Below, piece after piece: positions 17,202 to 26,527 of a stretch of 37,046 nucleotides of DNA; position 1 is the stretch's first letter, and each line of letters opens with the position of its first letter. The notes under the pieces are model-generated. The model did not search any database. It had not been told where the DNA came from and was given only the letters and a program-made list of their open reading frames with translations. The DNA is from Haloquadratum sp. GTDB lineage: Archaea > Halobacteriota > Halobacteria > Halobacteriales > Haloferacaceae. The stretch is taken from the NCBI GenBank assembly GCA_028275165.1, contig JAQCNF010000039.1, positions 1 to 37,046 on the forward strand. The letters are read 5' to 3'. The translations under genes and the position numbers were made by a program.

Positions 17202-18257
17202 ATGACAACGATTGAATTGCAAACAGAGACATTAACACTGGAAACCCGATTTGAGATTGCCAGAGGCGAGCAACATACTGCCGAAGTTGTCTATCTTCGG
17301 ATGACCGACGAAGCCGGGCAGATTGGATTCGGTGCTGCAGCACCAGCGGAGTATTATAATGAGAGTGTCTCCACCGTTACGACAACTATCAATAACTCTC
17401 GTTCGCTCATCGAGACGAAAGCTCGTTCAGATTCACCTGCCTCATCGATTACCCAATTGGCTGAGAAATTACCATCCCATGGTGCAGCACTTGCCGCCAT
17501 TGACATTGCTTTGCTTGACCTGTGGGCAAAGTGCTTGGACTCTCCGATATATCAACTGTGGGGATATAATCCTGCACGTGCTCCGCAGACATCATATACA
17601 ATAGGGCTGGCAAGCCCGCCGAGGATGGCTGAGCAGGCTGCCAAGGCAGTCGCTGACGAATTCAAATACATAAAAATTAAGCTTAATGGCGAATCCGATA
17701 AGGAACGACTCCAAACGATTCACGACCGTGTTCCAGAGGCGGTATTTAGAGTTGATATGAATGAAGCATGGACATCAGCAGAAGCGATTGACGCACTTGA
17801 ATGGCTTCCTGCGTACAATGTAGAGCTGATTGAACAACCGGTTGCTCGGGATAATCTCCGTGGATTAAGAGAGGTAACGGAAGCGAGTCCAGTGCCAGTG
17901 ATAGCCGATGAATCCTGTGTCGTCCCGGCGGATATCCCGGCTGTTGAGGATGCTGTTGATGGAATCAATATCAAATTCATGAAATGCGGGGGGCCTCACA
18001 AAGCCAAGCAGATGATGAACACGGCACGTTCGCATGGACTCGATGTAATGTTAGGGTGTATGGTGGAATCGAGTGCTTCAATTGCCCCAGCATGGCACTT
18101 AGCTCCTGCAGTCGATTATGTTGACTTGGACGGATCCCTGTTATTGGCTGATGATGGATTTCGCGGGTTGCAGTATACGGGTGGTTCCTGTAAGCTGGCT
18201 CAAAGCGGCCATGGAACCGGTGTACAACAAAAGAAGACACTCGGTTGGGAGAAATGA
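17202..18257 (+). CDS. dgcA: Enolase-superfamily racemase/epimerase, DgcA-like (N-acetyl-D-glutamate racemase or dipeptide epimerase)
   Basis: A 351-residue member of the muconate-lactonising/dipeptide epimerase group. The expected active-site residues are all present. They are the KxK pair K158/K160 (FKYIKIKLNG), metal ligands D185 (VDMNEAW), E211 (ELIEQP) and D236 (IADES), and the second catalytic Lys K258 or K261 (INIKFMKCGG). The capping domain is in the first 120 residues. It would often be annotated as an L-Ala-D/L-Glu epimerase. The direct pairing with the DUF1611 gene (three bases apart) instead points to N-acetyl-D-glutamate racemase, moving D-glutamate into the L-glutamate pool after deacetylation. 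No deacetylase gene is adjacent. Confidence 0.87.
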   Translation: MTTIELQTETLTLETRFEIARGEQHTAEVVYLRMTDEAGQIGFGAAAPAEYYNESVSTVTTTINNSRSLIETKARSDSPASSITQLAEKLPSHGAALAAIDIALLDLWAKCLDSPIYQLWGYNPARAPQTSYTIGLASPPRMAEQAAKAVADEFKYIKIKLNGESDKERLQTIHDRVPEAVFRVDMNEAWTSAEAIDALEWLPAYNVELIEQPVARDNLRGLREVTEASPVPVIADESCVVPADIPAVEDAVDGINIKFMKCGGPHKAKQMMNTARSHGLDVMLGCMVESSASIAPAWHLAPAVDYVDLDGSLLLADDGFRGLQYTGGSCKLAQSGHGTGVQQKKTLGWEK

Positions 18258-18900
18258 GTTAGCGGCATCTCGCTCGAAAGGTGAGATACCTTCTCGGACT
18301 CTCTTGCCAGATTCCTCCTGACTACTCACATCATTGAAAGATTCAGTCATGTCCTCGAATAGATAGATACACATCGCTCACGTATATCGCTCTGACAGGC
18401 TATGACCCTTTCCTCAAGGAGCAGCGCGGGCCGTCGGTATCGAGTAGCGGCTGGCATAGTCCAAACGAATGTCTGTCGAGACTGGCGTCGCTTGAGAAAA
18501 CCCATCACTGTGATACGCGTGTTTCAAGCGTCGCTATAGAAGCAGATAATCCTCATCGTCAACGGCATCGCGGGATCAAGCCTCGAAAATCGGTGGTCTC
18601 ACGGCGTCTTGAGCTATCTCGATATGATTCTCCCTCGATCTCGAGTTGCAGACGTCCGCGAGTCAGCGACCCCGATTTGAGGGGCTTGACTGGCAGCCCG
18701 TAATTGACAACACTTGTGACCGCCAACTACTCTCGTGAATTTGTGGGTCTCTCACAGATATCTTTGCAACTTGGACAAGTGCCGGCTTCCTCACCGATCT
18801 CAAGAGTCGGGCTCTCCGCCTCGAAATGTGATGAAAGAGGCAGTCCTCAACCGAGCCGAGCGAAGCGAAACGGGGTTGTGTTTGGGAGGAGAACAGAAGT
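18258..18900. other. Long spacer between convergent dgcA and the GCS2-like gene
   Basis: About 640 bases with no supportable gene. A minus-strand frame near 18820-18720 ends with TCPSCKDICERPTNSRE, which looks like a stray zinc-finger tail but has no start codon. The plus strand near 18800-18890 resembles the degenerate tail of a TnpB gene. Both are too weak to call; together they suggest decayed mobile DNA. Confidence 0.35.
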
Positions 18901-20472
18901 TCATACTGTTGGAGCGGGGTCCCACTCGACGAACGAATCCGTCTGATTCATCTGTCGGATATAGGCATCTTGCATTGCGGATACGGCTGTTTCCAGGGTA
19001 TGCCCGTCATCGAACTTTCGCTTCACTTGAGCATGCTTCCACGCGCTTGGTGTTTGATAGCTTGCATTTCGACGCATTTCGATTGGTCGTAGCGCCCACT
19101 GTATTGTCGCCTCTGCGACACCAACACGAGACAACCCTCTCCGAGCAACGGTAAAGAGGTCAGCATACATCCGACTCTGGTCTGAAGTTAGATTTCCTTC
19201 GGTGGTAATCCACTCAAGATCTGCAGACGGTCCGTCATCAACTGCTGTATAAAAGTTTTCGACGGCAACGTCCCACGAGAGCGTGGACAGTGGATGATCT
19301 TCTTCAACCAATCCAATTAATAATCCAGAGACAAGTGCCTGAAGTCCAATCGTATCCCGGACTGTTGGTTGCGTCGGGAGCGGACGATATTCGATTCGGG
19401 TCGATGGATAGCCAGCCGAAGTTGAGGTGGTGGAGTCTCTTTGTTCCCCTCGTGGTTTTCGACCGCAAATGACTGGCCGTATCCATCGCCAGTATGTTGC
19501 TCGCTTGGCGCTGAAAGCAGGATAATCGCACAGACTGTGTGAGCGATTCTCTTGATCAAGCGTCGGAGGTGAAATAATAATCTCATCTTCAACGATATCA
19601 GTAATGAGCTCTTGAACCGTGTCAACGTCATCTGGAACACGACACTTCCGAGAGCCAGTGTCGACAGACTCCTCAAAAATTGGGATTCGCAACTCGTGAG
19701 ACGCTTCCGTCATGATTTCTGCAGCATCAGTGTCGGATACCCCAGCGTAAAGATCAGCTGGTAGAAACGGTGAATTACTACAGAGCGCAAGCACTGGTCC
19801 CATCGTCCGAATACCCGCGTTTATATAGGCAGGCAGATCTGTGGGGTTGGGAATCTGGAGGTGCGGTTGGATAGATGTTGCCAGAGATTCGACAATCATT
19901 GAGGGCGCAGACGACAGCTGGGGCAATCCAATCTCGATTGTGCCGTTATTGTACTCACGAATTGCGTAGTCAAGTGCCAGATATCGTGGCACTTTCCGTC
20001 CATTCTTCGCAATAAACATGCCATCTTGCTCACTCCCCGCTGAGAGATATCTCTGAGTTCCTTCTCTCGGTGGAATGGTCCAAAGCGCATCAGACACCAC
20101 AGTTGCTTGATGAGCCGATAGTGACTCGCCCACTGTACGACAAACTGTCTCCAGTTGACTCTTTTGACGGCGTAATCCATCTGCGCGGAGCACATCAGGA
20201 TGGGTGTGCATCTCCACGTTATGAATCCCGAGCTCAGGGCTGCAATTCTCGGTCTCAAACACTGCGTCAGGGACAGATATGAGCCGGTTCGAATCATCGA
20301 CCGCATACGCCTCTAATTCCATCCCGATGGCGTATTCTTCGGTCTCAAACTGTCCAGAGAAGATAGCATCAAGAATATGTGTTGCCTCTTCTCGTGCTCG
20401 TGTTCGATATCGTGAGATTGAGGCGTCAGTAAATGCGTCTACAATATCTGTCGTCGTGTGTTCCATGCCCAT
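18901..20472 (-). CDS. Glutamate-cysteine ligase (GCS2)-like family protein
   Basis: A 523-residue cytoplasmic protein with the features of the GCS2/YbdK-like carboxylate-amine ligases. These are an N-terminal EYAIGMELEAYAVDD (glutamate/ATP site strand), IHNVEMHTHPD, a central NGTIEIGLPQLSS and LALCSNSPFLPADLYAG, and RIEYRPLPTQPTVRD near residue 360. It is longer than the well-known haloarchaeal GshA, from memory about 360 residues, and has a C-terminal extension. It may therefore join glutamate to an amine other than cysteine, or act on another substrate. Start ATG at 20472; a second ATG two codons on is equally possible. It is 71 bases downstream of pspA on the same strand and convergent with the D-glutamate pair. 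Confidence 0.75.
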   Translation of the reverse strand: MGMEHTTTDIVDAFTDASISRYRTRAREEATHILDAIFSGQFETEEYAIGMELEAYAVDDSNRLISVPDAVFETENCSPELGIHNVEMHTHPDVLRADGLRRQKSQLETVCRTVGESLSAHQATVVSDALWTIPPREGTQRYLSAGSEQDGMFIAKNGRKVPRYLALDYAIREYNNGTIEIGLPQLSSAPSMIVESLATSIQPHLQIPNPTDLPAYINAGIRTMGPVLALCSNSPFLPADLYAGVSDTDAAEIMTEASHELRIPIFEESVDTGSRKCRVPDDVDTVQELITDIVEDEIIISPPTLDQENRSHSLCDYPAFSAKRATYWRWIRPVICGRKPRGEQRDSTTSTSAGYPSTRIEYRPLPTQPTVRDTIGLQALVSGLLIGLVEEDHPLSTLSWDVAVENFYTAVDDGPSADLEWITTEGNLTSDQSRMYADLFTVARRGLSRVGVAEATIQWALRPIEMRRNASYQTPSAWKHAQVKRKFDDGHTLETAVSAMQDAYIRQMNQTDSFVEWDPAPTV

Positions 20473-20543
20473 ACGGCAAGTCCTTACTGCGAAGAATCGT
20501 ACCAGCGGTAAAAAAGCCTCTACTGTTGAAACAGCGTCACTGT

Positions 20544-21320
20544 TTATTCATCTTTTTTGATCTCCTCAAGCTCGGCATCGACAGTTGAGGAATCTTTCTG
20601 TGGTGCAGACTCAGTGTCGCTGCCACCATCGACATTTGATTTGAGTGTCTCCAGTTCGGTCTCGACTTCTGTTTCAGTCCGTCCCTCTGAGAGCTCTCGT
20701 TCAATTGCATCTTTATCCGACATCGCCTCGTCAAATGCACCGGTCTCGGCAAGTTCATCCATTGCTTCAGACCGTGCTTCCATCTCATCAGTCTCCTCTT
20801 CGGCGCGTTCAATTGCCCGGCTCACATCGTTCATCTCATCACCCACACCCGTCATTGCCTCAGAGACTTTCGATGATGCCTCTGCTGCCTCGTAGCGAGC
20901 TTTCATTGTCTCCTTCTTGGTCTGGAACTCATCAATCCGCGACTGGAGTTCATTTTTCTTCTCAACGAGGTTCTGTTGGGTTGACTCAAGTTCGGCGATT
21001 TGCGTTTCTAAGTCCTCCACTTGAGACATTTTGGTCTGCTTTTTTTCGAGCGCACGACGTGCCAGATCTTCTTTGTCTTGTCGAACTGCCTCTCGGGCTT
21101 GATCGTTATGATTTTCGATGTTCTCTTCAAGACGCCGTTTCTGTATTTCTAAGCGCTTTTTTTGTGTCGTCAGGTCTGCAATCCCCTCTTTGACGTCTTG
21201 AAGCTCATCACGCATCTGTTCATATGAGTATTCAAGTGTCTCGGTTGGGTCTTCAGCGCGATTCAGCAGTGTATTTAGCTTTGAGCGAATCACGTAAGAG
21301 GCACGTGAAAGAATTCCCAT
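20544..21320 (-). CDS. pspA: PspA/IM30 (Vipp1) family membrane-stress protein
   Basis: A 258-residue, almost wholly alpha-helical, highly charged protein of the PspA/Vipp1 family, relatives of ESCRT-III that form rods and rings on stressed membranes. The start MGILSRASYVIRSKLNTLLN is the amphipathic membrane-binding helix 0. DPTETLEYSYEQMRDEL and a long coiled-coil hairpin (about residues 30-150) follow. The tail after about 215 is acidic and Ser-rich (DGGSDTESAPQKDSSTVD), a haloarchaeal trait. A 61-residue gene ends seven bases upstream and a GCS2-like gene begins 71 bases downstream, so the three may form one operon. Confidence 0.93.
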   Translation of the reverse strand: MGILSRASYVIRSKLNTLLNRAEDPTETLEYSYEQMRDELQDVKEGIADLTTQKKRLEIQKRRLEENIENHNDQAREAVRQDKEDLARRALEKKQTKMSQVEDLETQIAELESTQQNLVEKKNELQSRIDEFQTKKETMKARYEAAEASSKVSEAMTGVGDEMNDVSRAIERAEEETDEMEARSEAMDELAETGAFDEAMSDKDAIERELSEGRTETEVETELETLKSNVDGGSDTESAPQKDSSTVDAELEEIKKDE

Positions 21321-21327
21321 ACTATAC

Positions 21328-21513
21328 TTAGGATGAGGAGGATGTTAAAACCTCTCGCAGAATATCTTTTTGCGTGTGTGTAATCGGTTCAGGCTCAGTC
21401 CCTTCGTTTGAAGAAATCAGCGTGATCGATGAGTCTGGAGGGGTGACACGACAGTGTTCTCGGTCATAGAGGTGTCCCACACGTCGTGCGCTGTCTTTCC
21501 AGATTCGACGCAT
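21328..21513 (-). CDS. Small protein of unknown function upstream of pspA
   Basis: A 61-residue protein: a basic N-terminus (MRRIWKDSARRVGHLYDREH), a central VTPPDSSITLISSNEGTEPE, then ITHTQKDILREVLTSSSS. It ends seven bases before the pspA ATG on the same strand, a typical operon spacing. It has no membrane segment or Cys pair. No family recognised. The spacing and a plausible composition make it a likely real gene. Confidence 0.55.
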   Translation of the reverse strand: MRRIWKDSARRVGHLYDREHCRVTPPDSSITLISSNEGTEPEPITHTQKDILREVLTSSSS

Positions 21514-21685
21514 CGTCTGATACTTTTGATTTTGAGTAGCACACCGCGAGCACAGTGGGCGAATGGGAGAACCAGTTTACACAGCTTTGTGCCTGTAGCA
21601 TCTCATCTGTCTATCTGATAGGACACGTCCCCTCAGCGTGAGTGCGGGGTGCAGAAATCTGCTCGTCATCACGATCGTGTGCGAA

Positions 21686-22006
21686 TTAGCTGTATTCTCG
21701 CCACCGGTATCCACAGTCTGTGCATTTAAAGAATCGTGTTGGTGGTTCGTCTGCTGATCCGGTCTGTTTGATCGTATAATACGCGACAGTATTTCCGCAG
21801 TCATCGCACACGACAGAATCATCCGTTGGCTTACCCTCAAAACTCGTCCCTTCCTCTGTTTCGATAACCTCAGCATCTGTCTGTGCTTCAGTGCGAATGA
21901 AATCTTCCGTGTCGACGTGTTGCTCACTCTGGTATCCACAGTCGGTACAGACCATCTCGTCATCTTGCTTTTTCATCATCGAGCCACACTTATCGCAGAA
22001 TTGCAT
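21686..22006 (-). CDS. tfs: Transcription factor S (TFIIS-like RNA cleavage factor)
   Basis: Rescues backtracked archaeal RNA polymerase by stimulating cleavage of the nascent RNA. The 106-residue protein is of standard length. It has an N-terminal zinc ribbon (C4, C7, C20, C23) like Rpb9, a linker, and a C-terminal TFIIS-type ribbon (C67, C70, C95, C98). The catalytic Asp86-Glu87 pair sits at the tip of the C-terminal ribbon in TGSADEPPTRFFKC. The start MQFCDKCGSMM is unambiguous. The gene is followed downstream by the 61-residue gene and pspA. Confidence 0.96.
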   Translation of the reverse strand: MQFCDKCGSMMKKQDDEMVCTDCGYQSEQHVDTEDFIRTEAQTDAEVIETEEGTSFEGKPTDDSVVCDDCGNTVAYYTIKQTGSADEPPTRFFKCTDCGYRWREYS

Positions 22007-22220
22007 ACTAGCCTATAGCTATACACTCAAAGCGATATAAATGGTCGAATGTCATCGACGCGATGCAAAACACCCCGATGAGCAGTCTCTTCAAAGAGAC
22101 TCTCAAACTCATCATGAGCAAATCGAGTTTCTATCAGGTCACACAACACCTGCCTCGATCACCGATAGAATTGTCATCTGCTATCGTATCGTCATAATCA
22201 TCGCCTCACACGATCTGGAA

Positions 22221-23207
22221 TTATCTTGAATCGACACGAGCACCAGCATTCCGGCCAGAGACGGTGAGTATCGTTGCATCGGTACCACTCAACTGAACAG
22301 CTTCACGTGCTGCTTCTTTGGTTGTCTGTAGATGCTCAGAGTTTGTGATTGTATACACAGTTGGTCCCCATGACGACTGCCCTGTCCCAAAGCATGCCGC
22401 CGAGTCCTGAAGATGAGAAATCACCTCGCCTGCTGGAGGTCGATACACACCGCCCTGCTCATTGGTATACCACGTTCCATTCAGCCGACCAATCTCAGTA
22501 ATTGCTGACCCGAATCGCTCAAGATTACTATCAGCTATCGCTGGGAGGAGCCGTCGTGAAACAACTCCAGCGATCTTATTTGCAATCTCTGCATCAGCAT
22601 GTTCAATAACGTCCCGCATGCTCTGCTCCTCGGCCTCTCCACTCCGTCCCGGTTCTGCCTGTGGAATGACCAACACGAAGCGCCACGATGAGGGAATCTG
22701 ATGATGGACGGTTATCGCTGGAACGGTCCATTCACCATCGGAGGGGCGACTTGTGGTAAATCGGGAGGTCGGGTGACCGGCATCGATGGTAAATCCTCCA
22801 CGCTCGAATGTCGCAACACCAATCCCAGAGCGCCCACCTCTACCTAACTCTGGAGCCAGCGCGCGCAGCGAGGGAGAACGCGAATAGACAGATGCGACGC
22901 CTTGGAGTACAGAGAGCGCAAGTTGTGTTCCACTCCCGAGCCCTTGATGTGCTGGGAGTTGTTCTTTGAGTTGGATAGAGACTCCTTCGACCCCGAGTAA
23001 CTCACAACTTCGTTTCGCATACTCTCGGATAGCGCCTGAATCCGGCGTACCGTCGATTGAGATACGACTAGCGCGATGACACACGAGTTGTGTCTGTGGA
23101 GTCGCGAGTGCTAATCCAATACCACCATACAGCCGCTCGTGTGCAAGACTCAAATTGAGAAACCCAAAGTGAAGACGGCCGCCAGTCGATACGACTACAC
23201 TGCTCAT
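22221..23207 (-). CDS. mptG: Beta-ribofuranosylaminobenzene 5'-phosphate synthase family (GHMP superfamily)
   Basis: A 328-residue GHMP-fold protein matching beta-RFAP synthase. It opens GGRLHFGFLNLSLAHERLYGG. The GHMP motif is LPAHQGLGSGTQLALSV at about residues 83-99. The family segments RGGRSGIGVATFERGGFTIDAGH and GTGQSSWGPTVYTI follow. In methanogens the enzyme joins 4-hydroxybenzoate (or p-aminobenzoate) to PRPP as the first committed step to the arylamine of methanopterin. Haloarchaea are not known to make methanopterin, so the product here is uncertain; a related folate-type cofactor is possible. Monocistronic, 99 bases downstream of the pyrG operon on the same strand. Confidence 0.88.
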   Translation of the reverse strand: MSSVVVSTGGRLHFGFLNLSLAHERLYGGIGLALATPQTQLVCHRASRISIDGTPDSGAIREYAKRSCELLGVEGVSIQLKEQLPAHQGLGSGTQLALSVLQGVASVYSRSPSLRALAPELGRGGRSGIGVATFERGGFTIDAGHPTSRFTTSRPSDGEWTVPAITVHHQIPSSWRFVLVIPQAEPGRSGEAEEQSMRDVIEHADAEIANKIAGVVSRRLLPAIADSNLERFGSAITEIGRLNGTWYTNEQGGVYRPPAGEVISHLQDSAACFGTGQSSWGPTVYTITNSEHLQTTKEAAREAVQLSGTDATILTVSGRNAGARVDSR

Positions 23208-23306
23208 GTGTACTGTTTATCTGTTTCTACCTGAAAGATGTCTTTCGCCATCGGCAATCAATGTCACCGGATTTGATGGTACTCTCTTGTTTCGCTTTGC
23301 TTTGCT

Positions 23307-23627
23307 TCACTCGATCAGCTCCTCAGCGAGGAGTTCTACGGGAAAGAGAGCCGGGTCTACTGCAAAATCAGTCTGGGGGCGTGCAAATTCGGGCAAACTA
23401 TTCTCAGCATAACTCACAATTTGGAGGCCTGCGTTCTGCTCTTTGGCGACTGGGATAGCAGACGCATCATCAACTGCGGTCAAAACAAACATCTTCGCCT
23501 CATCAATATCAGCGGCCATTAAGCGTTCACGAGTGACTGGTGTCTCGATATGACTGACCTCCCCTCCAGCAGTCTTGAGCGCAGGGATTAATTTGTGCTC
23601 GTCCGGACCAGATACAACAATAATCAT
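23307..23627 (-). CDS. TrkA-N-like haloarchaeal protein coupled to guaAb (DUF7126-like)
   Basis: A 106-residue protein with a Rossmann-like start ([20 protein letters not shown]) and the TrkA-N-like segment [27 protein letters not shown], ending [16 protein letters not shown]. It looks like half of a nucleotide-binding (RCK/TrkA-N) domain. Its ATG overlaps the guaAb stop by four bases, so the two are translationally coupled. I recall such proteins after guaAb in other haloarchaea, under DUF7126, but could not check. A role as a regulator or partner of GMP synthase is inference from position. Confidence 0.75.
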   Translation of the reverse strand: MIIVVSGPDEHKLIPALKTAGGEVSHIETPVTRERLMAADIDEAKMFVLTAVDDASAIPVAKEQNAGLQIVSYAENSLPEFARPQTDFAVDPALFPVELLAEELIE

Positions 23628-24541
23628 TCGTACTCGATGGTTGCCGGTGGTTTGTGAGTCACGTCATATACAACTCGTGCAACACTGCTGTTTTCGCCGG
23701 TGATTCGAGACTGGATCCGCTGGAGAACCTCCCAAGGGAGTTCCTGAGCCCGAGCAGTCATTCCATCACGCGACTCAACCGCTCTCACAGAGACGATCCA
23801 CCCGTGCACGCGATTATCGCCCTTCACGCCAGTTGCTTTACCTACCACTGCTGCAAAAGCTTGCCATGGGTCATACTCTGCTGTCTCTTCCTCAACAATA
23901 TGACACGCATCTCGTGCGACAGCCACTTTTTCAGCTGTGACCTCGCCAATGACACGAATCGCCAACCCAGGGCCAGGAAACGGCATTCGCTCGGAGACGA
24001 CTGATTCGAGTTCAAGCTCACGGGCAACTGTCCGTACCTCGTCTTTGTACAGTTCTCTGACCGGTTCAACAATCCCATCAAAATCGATCACTTCAGGCAG
24101 TCCTCCAACGTTGTGATGTGATTTAATATTCCCTTCTGACTCGATACGGTCGGGGTATATTGTCCCCTGAACAAGATAGTCTGCAGCCGTCGTCTTTGCT
24201 TCACGCTCAAATTCATGAATAAACTGTTGACCAATTGCATGCCGTTTTGATTCGGGGTCGGTCACACCCTCCAATGCAGCGAGGAACCGGTCTTCTGCAT
24301 GAACCACTCGAAGTGAGTCCATATATCCAAATGTGTCTTGAATTTGGGCGGTCTCACCCTTGCGCATCAGTCCTGTGTCAACATAGACAGGCGTCAACTG
24401 ATCACCGATTGCACGGTGCGCCAAGGCGGCCGAGACCGATGAGTCAACGCCTCCACTCAGTGCGATAATCGCATTCTCCGTGCCAATTGCCTCGCGAATC
24501 TCTGCAACAGCCTCCTGAATAAAACTGGATGCATCCACCAT
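23624..24541 (-). CDS. guaAb: GMP synthase, ATP-pyrophosphatase/synthetase subunit B
   Basis: Aminates XMP to GMP with ATP and ammonia from the separate GuaAa amidotransferase subunit; archaea split the bacterial GuaA. The 305-residue protein has the PP-loop [18 protein letters not shown] at about residues 28-45, a lid segment (DTGLMRKGE), [20 protein letters not shown] and, near the end, [31 protein letters not shown], the dimerisation domain ending. The start codon overlaps the pyrG stop by one base. The stop overlaps the next small gene by four. GuaAa is not in the window. Confidence 0.96.
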   Translation of the reverse strand: MVDASSFIQEAVAEIREAIGTENAIIALSGGVDSSVSAALAHRAIGDQLTPVYVDTGLMRKGETAQIQDTFGYMDSLRVVHAEDRFLAALEGVTDPESKRHAIGQQFIHEFEREAKTTAADYLVQGTIYPDRIESEGNIKSHHNVGGLPEVIDFDGIVEPVRELYKDEVRTVARELELESVVSERMPFPGPGLAIRVIGEVTAEKVAVARDACHIVEEETAEYDPWQAFAAVVGKATGVKGDNRVHGWIVSVRAVESRDGMTARAQELPWEVLQRIQSRITGENSSVARVVYDVTHKPPATIEYE

Positions 24542-26199
24542 TATATTTCAACCTCTTCATCTCGAAGCCGACGTGCATCTAGTTCATTTTTGACCGACTG
24601 AATAAAGCTCACGAAAGGTGGGCTGGCACGGTCTGGCCGCGACCGGAACTCTGGGTGAAACTGGGTTCCAAAGAAAAATGGGTGATCAGTTCGTTCGAGA
24701 ATCTCCATGCGATTACCGGCGCAGCCAGAGAATGTGAGTGCACCTGATTCCAGTTCGTCAATATAGGCTGGATTCACCTCATATCGGTGCCGGTGGCGCT
24801 CTGTGCAAACTGTGTCATTGTAGATCCATTCGGCCAGTGACCCACCAGATATCTCTGTCGTGTGCGCTCCAAGCCGCATAGTCCCGCCTAAGTCCTCAAC
24901 TTCGTACTGCTCAGGTAGAATATCAATGACAGGATGTGGCGTCTCAGAATCGAGTTCTGCCGAGTGTGCTGAGTTCAAATGCAATACGTTTCTGGCGTGT
25001 TCGACGACTGCCATCTGAAAGCCCAAACACAGTCCAAGAAAGGGAACATCTCTCTCACGACAGTATTGAATCGCTTTGATTTTTCCGGGTGTTCCCCGTG
25101 AACCAAACCCGCCGGGAACCACGATACCATCGGCCTCCTCAAGACGGCTTTCATGCCGATCTAACATCTCATCGGAATCTACCCACAAGACATTCACATC
25201 AACACGTTCCTCGATTCCTGCGTGCTTCAGCGCCTCATATACCGACATGTACGCATCTTCAATGTCATATTTTCCGACAAGCGCGATATCGACAGTTCCA
25301 GACCGCTCGCGTGTGACAAGCTCTCGCCATCGATTATCACGCTGGCTTGGAGGGAGTGACTCTGCGGCGAGTCCCAGCTGTTGCATGATGTATTCATCAA
25401 GATTTTCAGATTCAATCATTAGCGGGACGTGATAGATATCTTCTACATCAGGGTTGGAAAAGACTGCATCTGTCGGAACATCGCAAAATAACGCTATTTT
25501 TTCCTTCGTCGCAGTCTCAAGTTCATCATCACACCGCCCAACGACAATGTCAGGCTGTAGACCGATCGAGCGGAGCTCCTTTACTGAGTGCTGTGTTGGC
25601 TTCGTCTTCTGTTCGCCATTTTTCGAGTATGGAACTAACGTGACATGTGCAAATAAGATATTTTCTGGGGACTCCTCATGAGCAAACTGACGAAGGGCCT
25701 CGAGATAGGGCATCCCCTCAATATCACCGACAGTTCCACCAACCTCAACGATGCATACGTCGGTTCCGGCAGCAGCTTCTCGAATGCGACGCTTAATATC
25801 ATCGGTGATATGTGGAATGATCTGGACCGTTTTCCCGAGGTAATCGCCTGCTCGTTCTCGCTCAATCACTTCTTGATATGTCTTTCCAGTTGTGACGTTA
25901 TGATCGGAGGTCATGTCGACTCCCAGAAACCGCTCATAATTACCTAAGTCAAGGTCGACTTCACCCCCATCTTTGAGCACATACACTTCACCGTGCTGAT
26001 AGGGATTCATCGTCCCTGCATCAACGTTGAGATATGGATCGATCTTGACTGCTGTGACATCAAACCCAGCGTTGGCCAAGAGTCGGCCGGTGCTTGCGGC
26101 GGTGATTCCTTTTCCAAGTCCGGACATGACGCCCCCAGTCACGAAAATAAATTTCCGACCCAGACCTGGGTCGTATCCTGTCTTAGGTTCCTTCGGCAT
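24541..26199 (-). CDS. pyrG: CTP synthase
   Basis: Makes CTP from UTP, ATP and glutamine. The 552-residue protein begins [20 protein letters not shown]. The frame extends seven codons upstream to 26220, but the ATG at 26199 matches the family. The synthetase domain has [20 protein letters not shown] (about residues 23-42), [20 protein letters not shown] and [11 protein letters not shown]. The C-terminal glutaminase has the nucleophile in [14 protein letters not shown] and the His-Glu in GTQFHPEF. It heads a three-gene operon with guaAb and the TrkA-N-like gene, coupling pyrimidine and purine amination steps in one transcript. Confidence 0.97.
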   Translation of the reverse strand: MPKEPKTGYDPGLGRKFIFVTGGVMSGLGKGITAASTGRLLANAGFDVTAVKIDPYLNVDAGTMNPYQHGEVYVLKDGGEVDLDLGNYERFLGVDMTSDHNVTTGKTYQEVIERERAGDYLGKTVQIIPHITDDIKRRIREAAAGTDVCIVEVGGTVGDIEGMPYLEALRQFAHEESPENILFAHVTLVPYSKNGEQKTKPTQHSVKELRSIGLQPDIVVGRCDDELETATKEKIALFCDVPTDAVFSNPDVEDIYHVPLMIESENLDEYIMQQLGLAAESLPPSQRDNRWRELVTRERSGTVDIALVGKYDIEDAYMSVYEALKHAGIEERVDVNVLWVDSDEMLDRHESRLEEADGIVVPGGFGSRGTPGKIKAIQYCRERDVPFLGLCLGFQMAVVEHARNVLHLNSAHSAELDSETPHPVIDILPEQYEVEDLGGTMRLGAHTTEISGGSLAEWIYNDTVCTERHRHRYEVNPAYIDELESGALTFSGCAGNRMEILERTDHPFFFGTQFHPEFRSRPDRASPPFVSFIQSVKNELDARRLRDEEVEI

Positions 26200-26527
26200 A
26201 CTAAGTGTGTGCAAGGCCACTTCAAAATCGTTTCGGAGGAGACGCCCGCCTGCATAGCCGTCTGATATAGAACTACACGATTGAGTGATTATATGACCAA
26301 CTCTACTACGATCTGCGCATTCTCAATCGTCTGTGATATCACGTCTGAAGCACTTGATAGTCCTCATAAGACAGGACGTTCTCGTCTTGGCCAGTCACGT
26401 TGACGAGAGAGCGAAGCTCATATCCAGTGGTCGAGATGAGTGCTTCAGGAGTGAATTGAGTACTGCTCTATTCACACACGTGGCGCAGCTTCGCACACAT
26501 TATCCTGTGAATCACTCTTGTGCTCAG

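Noticed and set aside
18720-18890. Stray zinc-finger-like frame (minus) and TnpB-tail-like frame (plus)
   Set aside because: No start codon for the former and no catalytic or zinc motif for the latter; too short to support.
20645-21193. 182-codon plus-strand frame opposite pspA
   Set aside because: His/Ser/Leu-rich mirror of the coiled-coil codons of pspA; no family features.
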